Positions 1-7,335 of a DNA stretch of 64,000 nt are shown here, in pieces (within the stretch, counting starts at the first letter, position 1; every line of letters begins with the position of its first letter). The DNA is from Thalassotalea litorea (lineage in GTDB: Bacteria; Pseudomonadota; Gammaproteobacteria; Enterobacterales; Alteromonadaceae). The stretch covers positions 124,001 to 188,000 of the forward strand of contig NZ_VCBC01000002.1 in the NCBI RefSeq assembly GCF_005843925.1, read 5' to 3'. The notes under the pieces are model-generated. The model had not been told where the DNA came from. It saw only the letters and a list, made by a program, of their open reading frames with translations, and made no database searches. Position numbers and translations under genes: made by a program.

Positions 1-834
1 CGTGTCTGCTTCAAACTTGTTTTCAACGACCTCGTTCACCGAAAAAATAAATTCCATCCGAGACATTCGAACATAAACTAAGTTTTCCAATGAATTTATC
101 TTAGTTAAGTACAGGCTATTATTTACGTAATCGAAACTATCATCCAATACAGTGGTTTGATGCAGTAATTGTTCCCCAATTCCATTTTCAAAATCGAGCT
201 GATACTTTAAAAACTTAAAAGTTCTCTGGTAGACAGATACAATCCAAAGCTGATCGCTTAAGACATCGAAATAGTACTGTTCAGATTCACGTAACTGTTT
301 TTCAGGGATGGGTATGTCAAATGACTTCGTCAATATACCCGAATCATCTAAATGTAAAACATAGCCTTTCTGTTCTTCATGGTAGTAGTCATATGCAAGA
401 AAGTAAGACGCTTTCAGTGGTTTAATGGAGAAGTTTTCAGACAAGGTCAGCGGAAGAGGTAAGGATTCAATGAAGGATACATGGCCATCACCGGTAACCG
501 AAAAGCGGTGATAATTTCGTCTTGAGAAAACGATTAGGTACTGATCAATAATTTCAACGGCGGTTACCTCGTCACTCGGCATTTCGATATCTAGGTTTTG
601 TACCAAACGATATCGATTTTCCGCTTCAGAATATACCTTTAACTTCAAGTGGTTTACTTTGTTAATTCGTTCAAAGCTCGCGGAATATAACGTATTCGAA
701 GTTGCGTCATACACCGTATTTTTTTGAACAATGGCACTTTCATTTACGACCGAAGAGATTTCCCTGTATATATTTTCATTGCTCCATGCATTAAAACTTA
801 ACATTCCCAAAAGGAATAAGATTATTATGCGCAT
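1..834 (-). CDS. Secreted protein of unknown function, 3' end cut by window edge
   Basis: An open frame begins with ATG at 834 and runs without a stop through base 1, giving 278 codons with the C-terminus outside the window. The N-terminus (MRIIILFLLGMLSFNAWS) is a clear signal peptide, so the product is exported. The rest has short alternating hydrophobic and polar segments with repeated tyrosine- and leucine-rich strands (for example YLIVFSRRNY, YFDVLSDQLWIV), which suggests a beta-propeller or similar beta-rich fold; that is an inference from composition. A weak AGGT lies about 6 bases before the ATG. I do not recognise the family. It ends upstream of the tRNA unit, which has its own promoter, so it is probably transcribed separately. 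Confidence 0.6.
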   Translation of the reverse strand, partial: MRIIILFLLGMLSFNAWSNENIYREISSVVNESAIVQKNTVYDATSNTLYSASFERINKVNHLKLKVYSEAENRYRLVQNLDIEMPSDEVTAVEIIDQYLIVFSRRNYHRFSVTGDGHVSFIESLPLPLTLSENFSIKPLKASYFLAYDYYHEEQKGYVLHLDDSGILTKSFDIPIPEKQLRESEQYYFDVLSDQLWIVSVYQRTFKFLKYQLDFENGIGEQLLHQTTVLDDSFDYVNNSLYLTKINSLENLVYVRMSRMEFIFSVNEVVENKFEADT

Positions 835-916
835 TGGCTGACCTATCTTAATTATTTGTTTTTAATCATTAATTGTTTTTCAACTCCGAATAGATGGATA
901 AGTCCATTTTTCGGAC

Positions 917-945
917 AAAAAAAAACCTCAGCATTTCTGCTAAGG
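917..945 (-). terminator. Rho-independent terminator of the tRNA unit
   Basis: On the minus strand an 8-bp stem (CCTTAGCA / TGCTGAGG, one G-T pair) with a GAAA loop is followed by nine T residues. It starts 15 bases after the CCA end of tRNA-Thr, so it ends the tRNA transcript. Confidence 0.85.
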
Positions 946-959
946 CTTTCCTTAATAAA

Positions 960-1035
<76 letters not shown>

Positions 1036-1122
1036 ACACAAAACTGTGTGCGATAAAAGGTAAACTTTTATCTTGGCACCAAGTTACTGTCATCTACATT
1101 TAGAAACAATAACTTTTAAAAA

Positions 1123-1198
1123 TGGTGCCCAGAGGCGGAATCGAACCACCGACACGGGGATTTTCAATCCCCTGCTCTACCGACTGAGCTATCTGGGC
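1123..1198 (-). tRNA. tRNA-Phe(GAA)
   Basis: The minus strand gives a 76-nt cloverleaf with acceptor GCCCAGA/TCTGGGC, encoded ACCA, D-arm AGCTCAGTCGGTAGAGC, anticodon stem GGGGA/TCCCC around loop TTGAAAA (anticodon GAA) and T-arm GTTCGATTC. It is first in the tRNA unit, 87 bases before tRNA-Thr, and shares the promoter at 1267-1295. Confidence 0.97.
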
Positions 1199-1202
1199 AA
1201 AT

Positions 1203-1249
1203 CATGTTTAAGGGCAATCCCCTGTATGTTTAAGGGCTTCCCCTGCTGT
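1203..1249 (-). repeat. Short tandem repeat in the tRNA leader
   Basis: Two adjacent units read on the minus strand as CAGGGGAAGCCCTTAAACAT and CAGGGGATTGCCCTTAAACAT. Each can form a small AGGG/CCCT hairpin. They lie between the promoter and tRNA-Phe, in the part removed during 5' processing of the precursor. A processing or spacing role is only a guess. Confidence 0.5.
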
Positions 1250-1266
1250 CCTTGAGGACGGGCGCT

Positions 1267-1295
1267 ATTAAACGTTTTTTCGTGCGCCCCGTCAA
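1267..1295 (-). promoter_or_regulatory. Sigma-70 promoter of the tRNA-Phe/tRNA-Thr unit
   Basis: The minus strand carries TTGACG (1290-1295), a 17-base spacer and TTTAAT (1267-1272), followed at once by the G+C-rich discriminator AGCGCCCG. A near-consensus core with a G+C-rich discriminator is typical of stable-RNA promoters under stringent control; the control itself is inferred. Confidence 0.75.
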
Positions 1296-1374
1296 CCTCT
1301 TTTTTTACTATTTTTTCTGTTCGCTTAATTTAAAAGCAAGGTGCACTATTAATGAACAATAATTTACAGGAATA

Positions 1375-1644
1375 TTACTTTTGCGGGGTATAACCTTCAA
1401 TTTCAGGCTCTTTACCTTCAAACAGGAACGCCACCATCGTTTCTTCCAAATACTTACGGTCTTCGGCATTCATCATCGACAGCTTGTGTTCGTTGATCAG
1501 CATAGTCTGCTTCTTCTGCCACAACGTCCAGGCGGTTTTACCTATGTTGTCAAAGATTCGTTTACCAATTTCACCCGGGTAAAATTGAAAATCCAAACCG
1601 TCATCTTCTTTTTTTAAATGTTGGCAAAATACCGTACGACCCAT
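1375..1644 (-). CDS. yggX: YggX, probable Fe(II)-trafficking protein
   Basis: The 89-residue product starts [13 protein letters not shown] and ends EGYTPQK, matching the small YggX family almost end to end in length and motifs (one conserved Cys near the N-terminus, [25 protein letters not shown]). The family protects iron-sulfur proteins and DNA against oxidative damage, probably by handling labile iron. Its start overlaps the mutY stop by one base (TAATG at 1644), so translation of the two is coupled, as in other gammaproteobacteria where MutY, itself a [4Fe-4S] enzyme, is followed by YggX. Confidence 0.95.
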   Translation of the reverse strand: MGRTVFCQHLKKEDDGLDFQFYPGEIGKRIFDNIGKTAWTLWQKKQTMLINEHKLSMMNAEDRKYLEETMVAFLFEGKEPEIEGYTPQK

Positions 1645-2693
1645 TATGTGCTCTCTTTACTGGTTGTTAACTTGGCTAATAAGGTTTTGCTTGATGCGGC
1701 CAAACCTATATCGGCACCGTGTTGCAGATGGTACCAAAGCTGGCCTTGGTGATCATTAATAATTGTCGGTTGTTTGTGGATTTGCAATTTTACCGGCACA
1801 ATATCCAGATGAAAATGGCTAAAGGTATGACGAAACTCGTCTAGTATTTCCTGAGAATCCACTTCCAGACCGAGGTTTTTGCCAATATCGGTTATTTGTT
1901 CCGGTTGTTCCGCTTCGTAAAAACTCCATAAACCGCCCCAAATACCCGACTGCGGGCGCTTATACATCAGTACCTGCTCACCATCGGTAAACATTAACAT
2001 ATAGGTACGTTTTATCGGTTTGTCTTTTTTGGGTTTCTTACCTGGGTATTCATCCGTTGTGCCGCTGCGTTGCGCTTTGCAGTCTTTGGCAACGGGACAT
2101 GCTTCACAACGAGGCTTACCGCGGGTACAAACCGTTGCTCCCAGGTCCATCATCGCCTGATTGTAATCCGCCGCCTGTTTTAACGGTGTTAACATTTCGC
2201 TGTGCTCCCACAGCGCCTTGTCGTACTGACTTTGTCCAGAATATCCAGGTTGTGTGTAATAGCGAGCTAAAACCCGTTTAACATTACCATCAAGGATTGG
2301 ATGGGACTGGTTGAGCGATAGCGACAATATCGCACCGGCGGTGGAGCGGCCAATGCCCGGCAATGCAATCACAGATTCAATATCTTGTGGGAACTCACCA
2401 TCATACTCATCACGAATTATCTTCGCCGCTTTATGTAGGTTTCGAGCTCTGGCGTAATAGCCAAGACCGGTCCAGTGATGTAAGACGGTGTCTTCATCGG
2501 CGTTGGCCAAATCCACAACGGTAGGGAATGACTTCATAAACCTTTGATAATAAGGGATGACTGTTGCGACTTGAGTCTGTTGCAGCATAATTTCAGAAAT
2601 CCAGACTCGGTAAGGAGTTTTGTTTTGCTGCCAGGGAAAGTGTTTACGCCCCTGGTCTTTAAACCAGGACAACACAAGTGAGCTAAACGACAT
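1644..2693 (-). CDS. mutY: MutY, A/G-specific adenine DNA glycosylase
   Basis: The 349-residue product removes adenine mispaired with 8-oxoguanine in base-excision repair. Visible in order: HhH-GPD glycosylase domain ([16 protein letters not shown], then helix-hairpin-helix [14 protein letters not shown] near residues 110-123 followed by the catalytic Asp in [10 protein letters not shown]), the [4Fe-4S] ligands [17 protein letters not shown], and a C-terminal NUDIX-like 8-oxoG recognition domain ([30 protein letters not shown]). The length equals the usual 350. It is divergent from trmB and first in an operon with yggX through a one-base overlap. Confidence 0.97.
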   Translation of the reverse strand: MSFSSLVLSWFKDQGRKHFPWQQNKTPYRVWISEIMLQQTQVATVIPYYQRFMKSFPTVVDLANADEDTVLHHWTGLGYYARARNLHKAAKIIRDEYDGEFPQDIESVIALPGIGRSTAGAILSLSLNQSHPILDGNVKRVLARYYTQPGYSGQSQYDKALWEHSEMLTPLKQAADYNQAMMDLGATVCTRGKPRCEACPVAKDCKAQRSGTTDEYPGKKPKKDKPIKRTYMLMFTDGEQVLMYKRPQSGIWGGLWSFYEAEQPEQITDIGKNLGLEVDSQEILDEFRHTFSHFHLDIVPVKLQIHKQPTIINDHQGQLWYHLQHGADIGLAASSKTLLAKLTTSKEST

Positions 2694-3016
2694 ACATTCT
2701 ACAATTTTGTTTTTTCATCATTGTACCTGTAACGCATTATCGCGCCAATAGTGCTTGACCCGCTATTGGTGTTTTTAAACGGTGATTTTTGATCAGGTTT
2801 ATTAATCAGTTTTTCATATCATGCGTTTAAACGTTGTCTGTCGCCCTTTTGACCCATCCCTGTTTACTTGAGTTTTGAAAGCAAAACAAAGATAATACGC
2901 CGCGCCTTAAAGCGCTATGCTTAGTATGAGAATACGTCAAATCATTGCTTATTCTTGCGTACATATACAGGCTTAACCCCATTATCATTTATCGATAAAC
3001 CAATTGAGTGCAATTC
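2694..3016. other. Divergent intergenic region mutY/trmB
   Basis: These 323 bases must hold the promoters of both mutY and trmB. I see AT-rich tracts but no well-spaced -35/-10 pair that I would defend, no hairpin terminator, and no small open frame with a ribosome binding site. Confidence 0.4.
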
Positions 3017-3745
3017 ATGAGTAACGACAGAACCCATAAAACCGTAGAACAAGCAGAAGCGGAAGGTAAATACATTCGTAAAGTTCGCAGCTTTGTCAAA
3101 CGCGAAGGCAGGCTGACTAAAGGTCAGGCCAAAGCTTTGGAGACTTTATGGGATACCATGGGTTTAGATCACAGCAAAGGCATGTTGGATTTAAACAAAG
3201 AGTTTAACAATGACAATCCCATTACCTTGGAAATTGGCTTTGGCATGGGCAAATCGTTAGTAGAAATGGCAAAAGCTGCACCGGATCGTAACTTTATCGG
3301 TATCGAAGTTCACCGCCCAGGCGTTGGTGCCTGCCTGGCACTTGCCGAAGCCGAAGGGGTGAGTAATTTAAAAGTGTACGAGCACGATGCTATCGAAATT
3401 CTTGCGGATTGTATTCCCAAGCAATCTGTCGATACGGTGCAGTTGTTCTTCCCGGATCCCTGGCACAAAGCCCGTCACCATAAACGTCGCATCGTAAAGC
3501 CTGAATTTATTGAAAGCATTCGTCAAATACTGAAAATGGATGGTGTGTTTCATATGGCGACTGACTGGGAAAACTATGCGGAGTGTATGCTCGATGATAT
3601 GCGCCAAGCTGAGCATTTTGAAAACCTGTCAACGACTAACGATTACGTGCCGCGCCCGGACAATCGCCCACTCACTAAATTTGAAAACCGTGGACAAAAC
3701 CTAGGCCACGGTGTGTGGGACTTACAATTCAAACGCATTAGCTAA
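3017..3745 (+). CDS. trmB: TrmB, tRNA (guanine-N7)-methyltransferase
   Basis: The 242-residue product methylates G46 of the tRNA variable loop using S-adenosylmethionine. The SAM-binding motif is seen as [15 protein letters not shown] (about residues 71-85), then [16 protein letters not shown], and the TrmB signature [16 protein letters not shown] with VKPEF; the C-terminal [23 protein letters not shown] is typical. The ATG at 3017 is preferred to the in-frame GTG at 3008 because it gives the family N-terminus (MSNDRTHKT); only a weak GAG lies upstream. Neighbour of mutY/yggX as in many gammaproteobacteria. Confidence 0.96.
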   Translation: MSNDRTHKTVEQAEAEGKYIRKVRSFVKREGRLTKGQAKALETLWDTMGLDHSKGMLDLNKEFNNDNPITLEIGFGMGKSLVEMAKAAPDRNFIGIEVHRPGVGACLALAEAEGVSNLKVYEHDAIEILADCIPKQSVDTVQLFFPDPWHKARHHKRRIVKPEFIESIRQILKMDGVFHMATDWENYAECMLDDMRQAEHFENLSTTNDYVPRPDNRPLTKFENRGQNLGHGVWDLQFKRIS

Positions 3746-3826
3746 CGTATTTCATCGGCAGACCACAAGGACAAGCAATTCCAGACTTGTGGTTTGTCTC
3801 TAGCTTCAGCCTATCGCCACAAAGCG

Positions 3827-3844
3827 TGTAAGACATATCTCACA
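3827..3844 (+). promoter_or_regulatory. GacA/UvrY-box-like inverted repeat upstream of the sRNA
   Basis: The 18-bp site TGTAAG-ACATAT-CTCACA matches the GacA/UvrY upstream activating sequence TGTAAG-N6-CTTACA at 11 of 12 defined positions. It lies about 170-190 bases before the first GGA hairpin of the RNA at 4009-4301. In Pseudomonas and enterobacteria such sites activate csrB/rsmY-type RNAs from a distance. The assignment here rests on sequence match and position only. Confidence 0.6.
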
Positions 3845-4008
3845 ACAGAGTGCGATAACTACCGCAATTTTTCCTTTCAATTGGGCCCCCTTTTCCCTTT
3901 ATCCCTTTTAAAATAAGCGTTTCCCAGTTTTTAACGGATTATGACAAATTTATGACAGTAAAGAATCGAAAAAAACTCGCTATTTTTTGCGATCGCTTAC
4001 GTCAATAA

Positions 4009-4301
4009 TTAAATCGTCAGGATGACAGAGAGGTTCAGGATGAGCCGGCAAGGAAGCAACAATTCTTTTTTAAGCGCAAGCTTAAAAAAAATGCTCGCAA
4101 CAGGATAGGTCTTTCAATCACAGATTGATTTGACTCCTAACAAAAACAAAGTTATCCACTGAGCGAGTTTAAACCAAAAATAACAGATGTATTGGATGAA
4201 AGGATACTGGTTCACCAAGTCGTAATTAATGGCTTAAACAGAACTCTAAAGCAACAGGATGCTTAAGTTTAAGATATGGGGCGTTTTCGCCCCTTTTTTT
4301 A
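4009..4301 (+). ncRNA. CsrB/RsmY-like CsrA-sequestering small RNA (predicted)
   Basis: This non-coding stretch carries at least seven GGA motifs, several in the form CAGGATG (4018, 4036, 4255) or CAGGATA (4101), AAGGAAG (4050) and near 4194 and 4201. Several lie exactly in hairpin loops: GTCA-GGA-TGAC (4016-4026), GGTTCA-GGA-TGAGCC (4032-4046) and AAGCA-ACAGGA-TGCTT (4249-4264). A separate hairpin TTTTTTAAGC-GCAA-GCTTAAAAAA sits near 4066-4089. The transcript ends in a strong terminator (4278-4300). This is the known architecture of CsrB/CsrC/RsmY/RsmZ RNAs, which titrate the translational regulator CsrA/RsmA. The exact 5' end is not determined. No open frame of note is present. Confidence 0.75.
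4278..4300 (+). terminator. Terminator of the CsrB-like RNA
   Basis: Stem GGGGCG/CGCCCC with a TTTT loop is followed by seven T residues (4294-4300). It is well placed to end the small RNA and isolates it from the next gene at 4426. Confidence 0.9.
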
Positions 4302-4425
4302 TGCACTTCGGATAAAACCGCACTAGACTCTAATAAATAGACTTCGGCTGAATTCCGAAATACCAATAATACTAAGATAATACATCGGCCAGCAGACCCT
4401 CGCCTGTAGCTCGCCAATCAAAATA

Positions 4426-4917
4426 ATGAAACGACATTTTTGCATTAGCGACAACTTATCCCACTTACACTTGTTCTCACTGGAGTTAGAGCAAAAAGGC
4501 TTTTTGGCGCCTCAGTTTCGCATACTCAGTGAACAAACCGGTATCAATCAATTAAAAACCTATTTCCCCAGTGGACTCTATTGGTTTATTAACCTCTACC
4601 GCTCGGAAATTCATACTATTTTTTGGTATTTCATCGCCAGCGTGCTGCTTTACCTTGGCTATATGCTCGGACTAACCAATACCGATGCTGGCTGGATCCC
4701 GCTAATCGCAATTATCATTGTCTTTGTTGCATTAACCACCGTTTTGAGTGCCCCGGATGGCAAAGATTCCATTTTGATCAACCGGCAAAGACTGACCCAG
4801 GAATTAGAGTCGGGAAAACACGTGCTATTGCTAGAAGTGGAAGAAGAACAGGAAGTGACCCTATTCCAAACCATCATGTTGCACCCTGAGCTGGAGTTCG
4901 GCGAGTTGAAGGAATAA
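4426..4917 (+). CDS. Two-pass membrane protein of unknown function
   Basis: The 163-residue product has a soluble N-terminal part (MKRHFCISDNLSHLHLFSLELEQKGF, about 65 residues), two adjacent hydrophobic helices (about residues 66-85 and 90-108), and an acidic C-terminal part that ends in HPELEFGELKE. The N-terminal pattern, in which a short segment predicts ordering of two structural elements before a membrane hairpin, resembles a family of gammaproteobacterial proteins often mislabelled NAD/FAD-utilising or magnesium-transport proteins; that link is from memory and weak. It is monocistronic, isolated by the terminator at 4300 and the convergent gene ending at 4991. Function unknown. Confidence 0.75.
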   Translation: MKRHFCISDNLSHLHLFSLELEQKGFLAPQFRILSEQTGINQLKTYFPSGLYWFINLYRSEIHTIFWYFIASVLLYLGYMLGLTNTDAGWIPLIAIIIVFVALTTVLSAPDGKDSILINRQRLTQELESGKHVLLLEVEEEQEVTLFQTIMLHPELEFGELKE

Positions 4918-4990
4918 ATCGCGCTCCAAAAGCGCTAACAAATATTGGTTCTTTTGATAAATCAGGATGGAATTACTCGAAATGGTCGGT

Positions 4991-5521
4991 TCAATATTTC
5001 GCTTTTACATCATCAATAAATTTTTGCCAGATCTCATCGGGTTGCCAAATCGCCAGTAAATCTTTCTTCGCTATCGCTTCGGATTCATTTAGTTGCGTTA
5101 CTCTGTATAGGTAGGTAAACGCTGCTCCGCGCCAGTTTAATTTACAATGAGTAAGGGTAATCCCATCGTTTCCATCGGACAATTGCATCAACGTCACGTA
5201 ATGTTCGAAATCTTCAACCCTTGGATTTTCCCATACGACGGGAATATTGTGGTAGGTAAGCCCCAATTTTGCCATTAACGCAGATTCTTCGCTACGATCC
5301 GATGGGATCAAATCGATAACCTTGGTCACTCCGATTGCCTGCAATGCTTCAAACTGCTGTTGATTGGGCTGGCCAGAGCTCATCATACTCTCGTTATTCA
5401 CCTGAAAGTTTTCCAAACCCGATAGCCTTGAATATGACTCGGTTTCGTCGGCTGTTACCAGGTTGACGCTGGCAAGATAAAGCCCGGTAAGCGCAAACAG
5501 ATGTAACAAATACTTCACCAT
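4991..5521 (-). CDS. Exported phosphatase-like protein (DUF442/PTP-like)
   Basis: The 176-residue product has a signal peptide (MVKYLLHLFALTGLYLASVNLVTA). Its core resembles the beta-lactamase-hydrolase-like/dual-specificity phosphatase fold: SSGQPNQQQFEALQAIGVTKVIDLIPSDR, then the P-loop-like segment LTHCKLNWRGAAF near residues 133-145. Family members use a nucleophilic Cys and an Arg. Here Cys and Arg are separated by four residues (C-KLNW-R), not the canonical five, a variant I recall as HCxxNYR in related proteins. A periplasmic phosphatase is the best guess; substrate unknown. It stands alone between a convergent gene and the ThuA-like lipoprotein gene. Confidence 0.75.
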   Translation of the reverse strand: MVKYLLHLFALTGLYLASVNLVTADETESYSRLSGLENFQVNNESMMSSGQPNQQQFEALQAIGVTKVIDLIPSDRSEESALMAKLGLTYHNIPVVWENPRVEDFEHYVTLMQLSDGNDGITLTHCKLNWRGAAFTYLYRVTQLNESEAIAKKDLLAIWQPDEIWQKFIDDVKAKY

Positions 5522-5600
5522 GGATTGTCCTCTCCCAATGATTGTTTAACGTCCGCAAACACTATGCCTGACCTGCATTTGCACAATAAACTCGCCAAAA

Positions 5601-6410
5601 TTAATTGTCGATACCCGCCGCCCAATGAATTCCGCCACTAAGATGCTGCAAGAATTCGGGGCTTTGATAAGATTCTTTGGTATGCCCTAATCCGGTAAAA
5701 AAGGCTCTACCCTGTTCTACGTGGTGCTGCCAAGCTATGGGATGATCCCCCATGGCCCCGGGTCCAGCATCATAACTGTGTTCATCGAGTGACAACAATA
5801 CGTCCACATCTTTTCTGGGGTTGCGATTAAAGTTATACCACTCATCGCTATGCAACCAGGCGTCATTCAGGTGCTCCGTTGCCAGCTGATCATTGTCTTC
5901 AACGACTAATCTCGCCTGTTGTACTTCAGGGTGACTGTTAAATTGTGCCCCCACTAACTGTCCATACCAGGGCCAATCGTGTTCCGTATCGCTGGCAGAA
6001 TGAACGCCGACAAAACCGCCGCCCGTTGCAATGTAATGCTCAAATGCCGTCTGTTGTTCGTCATCAAGGACGTCGCCTGTGGTATTTAAAAACACCACCA
6101 CCGCATATCTTCCCAGACCTTCTTTTGAGAAAGCTCTGGCATCTTCAGTAAAACTTAAACGCCAGTTGGCTTGTTCGCCAAGCGTTATTAGGGCTTGCTG
6201 ACCACTGGCGATGGAATCGTGTCGAAATCCCTTGGTTTTACTGAAAACCAAGATGCGCGCTGGCGCTGCCGTTGTCGCACCAATTTCTTTCTCATTCTTT
6301 TTCGTTCCAACGTCTGAACTTCCTTTGGTTACTGATTTTTGACTCGACTGACAACCACTAAATCCCAACACAGCGATCAGACACAACAAATAAACGCCAA
6401 CAGTTTTCAT
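5601..6410 (-). CDS. ThuA-like domain lipoprotein
   Basis: The 269-residue product begins with a lipoprotein signal (MKTVGVYLLCLIAVLGFSGC, lipobox LGFSGC). The mature part is a ThuA-like glutamine-amidotransferase-type fold: ILVFSKTKGFRHDSI, VVVFLNTTGDVLDDEQQTAFE, GGGFVGVHSASDTEHDWPWYGQLVGAQF, and ending with PIAWQHHVEQGRAFFTGLGHTKESY. Family members occur in carbohydrate-use loci but most lack proven activity. The ATG at 6410 is chosen over 6488 because it gives the signal peptide and has GGA 9 bases upstream. The exported location suggests a role in envelope sugar handling, an inference. Confidence 0.85.
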   Translation of the reverse strand: MKTVGVYLLCLIAVLGFSGCQSSQKSVTKGSSDVGTKKNEKEIGATTAAPARILVFSKTKGFRHDSIASGQQALITLGEQANWRLSFTEDARAFSKEGLGRYAVVVFLNTTGDVLDDEQQTAFEHYIATGGGFVGVHSASDTEHDWPWYGQLVGAQFNSHPEVQQARLVVEDNDQLATEHLNDAWLHSDEWYNFNRNPRKDVDVLLSLDEHSYDAGPGAMGDHPIAWQHHVEQGRAFFTGLGHTKESYQSPEFLQHLSGGIHWAAGIDN

Positions 6411-6494
6411 AGTAAAATTCCATCTTGCAAATGCTATTGTTCGCATTACGAGCTCAAGGAGCATCACTGGCGCTGGTTCAGGCGTCACACCTGA

Positions 6495-6701
6495 TTATTC
6501 CCTTTTAAAAACACCAGTATTATCAGCATAATACATTAAAGAGGCGAGAATAAAACCAGACCACTGAATAAAATCATCTATTCCTGGCGTGGTTGCATAG
6601 AATTGGCGTTCGCCAGTCGATAAATTCTTCAAGTTGTGGTTCGCATAATAAATTGCCAACGTTTTGCCGTGAAACGATGTGTAACGCAAGAAATTAAACA
6701 C
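6495..6701 (-). CDS. Doubtful small open frame upstream of the ThuA-like gene
   Basis: A 68-codon frame (starting MFNFLRYTSFHGK, ending YYADNTGVFKRE) lies just upstream of the lipoprotein gene on the same strand. It has some protein-like character (GIDDFIQWSGFILASLMYY) and may be a remnant of a larger gene, but it has no clear ribosome binding site and no family I recognise. It could equally be chance. Confidence 0.2.
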   Translation of the reverse strand: MFNFLRYTSFHGKTLAIYYANHNLKNLSTGERQFYATTPGIDDFIQWSGFILASLMYYADNTGVFKRE

Positions 6702-6797
6702 TCAACACCATTAACGCCTTTTTCTTTCGCAGCGTTTGTTTTATCGTATCCACTCTCCTTTATTGATCAGAACGACTTTAATTAAGAGCCCATAACA

Positions 6798-7238
6798 ATG
6801 AAATTATCAATTCCACTGATTTTAAGTGCTTTCATCATAGCTTGCGATTCTAAGCCTCCAGCACAGAGTACTGACGAAGATTCAAAAACCGCAGAGCAAT
6901 CTCAAACCTTTGAGCAACGTCTTTTGGATTCACAACAACAAATTGAGCAAACTCTAAAAAACGCGGAAAAGCAGGTGACGGATAAACTGCAAAAATCCAA
7001 AGACACGCTTGAAAAAAACGTTGATGAACACGTCGCGTCAGTACAGAAATCGATTGATCAACACCTTGACCTATCAGAAATAGATCTGGAAAAAAGTGTA
7101 GAAAAATCAAAGCAGAGTGTTGAAGAAACTTTAGAAAAGGGTGAGAAATGGCTGGCTAACGAATTGGAAGAATCGAATGAGTTGAAAGAAAAGCTGAAAA
7201 AGTTGGACTCGATATTTTCTGGAAATGGTAAAGAATAG
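6798..7238 (+). CDS. Coiled-coil lipoprotein
   Basis: The 146-residue product starts with a short lipoprotein signal (MKLSIPLILSAFIIAC, Cys at 16), then a low-complexity linker and about 90 residues of heptad-rich helix full of Glu, Lys and Gln (QQIEQTLKNAEKQVTDKLQKSK; EKSVEKSKQSVEETLEKGEKW). No catalytic motif is seen. It is probably an outer-membrane-anchored coiled coil, comparable in build to Lpp-like or YtxH/apolipoprotein-like proteins, but I do not assign a family. It has a terminator-like inverted repeat after it shared with the convergent cytochrome gene. Confidence 0.7.
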   Translation: MKLSIPLILSAFIIACDSKPPAQSTDEDSKTAEQSQTFEQRLLDSQQQIEQTLKNAEKQVTDKLQKSKDTLEKNVDEHVASVQKSIDQHLDLSEIDLEKSVEKSKQSVEETLEKGEKWLANELEESNELKEKLKKLDSIFSGNGKE

Positions 7239-7288
7239 ACCTTTCAATCAGATAACATTCGTTTGCAGGTCAAAATCGATTAAGCGAC

Positions 7289-7320
7289 AAGCAGTTAAGG
7301 TACCTTTACCTTAACTGCTT
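7289..7320. terminator. Bidirectional terminator-like inverted repeat
   Basis: Perfect 14-bp arms (AAGCAGTTAAGGTA / TACCTTAACTGCTT) flank a CCTT loop between two convergent genes. There is no long T run on either side, so termination is likely but not certain. Confidence 0.6.
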
Positions 7321-7335
7321 CATACGATTACGGCT

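Noticed and set aside
4226..4417. 63-codon minus-strand frame
   Set aside because: It overlaps the CsrB-like RNA and its terminator, has no ribosome binding site and no protein-like composition.
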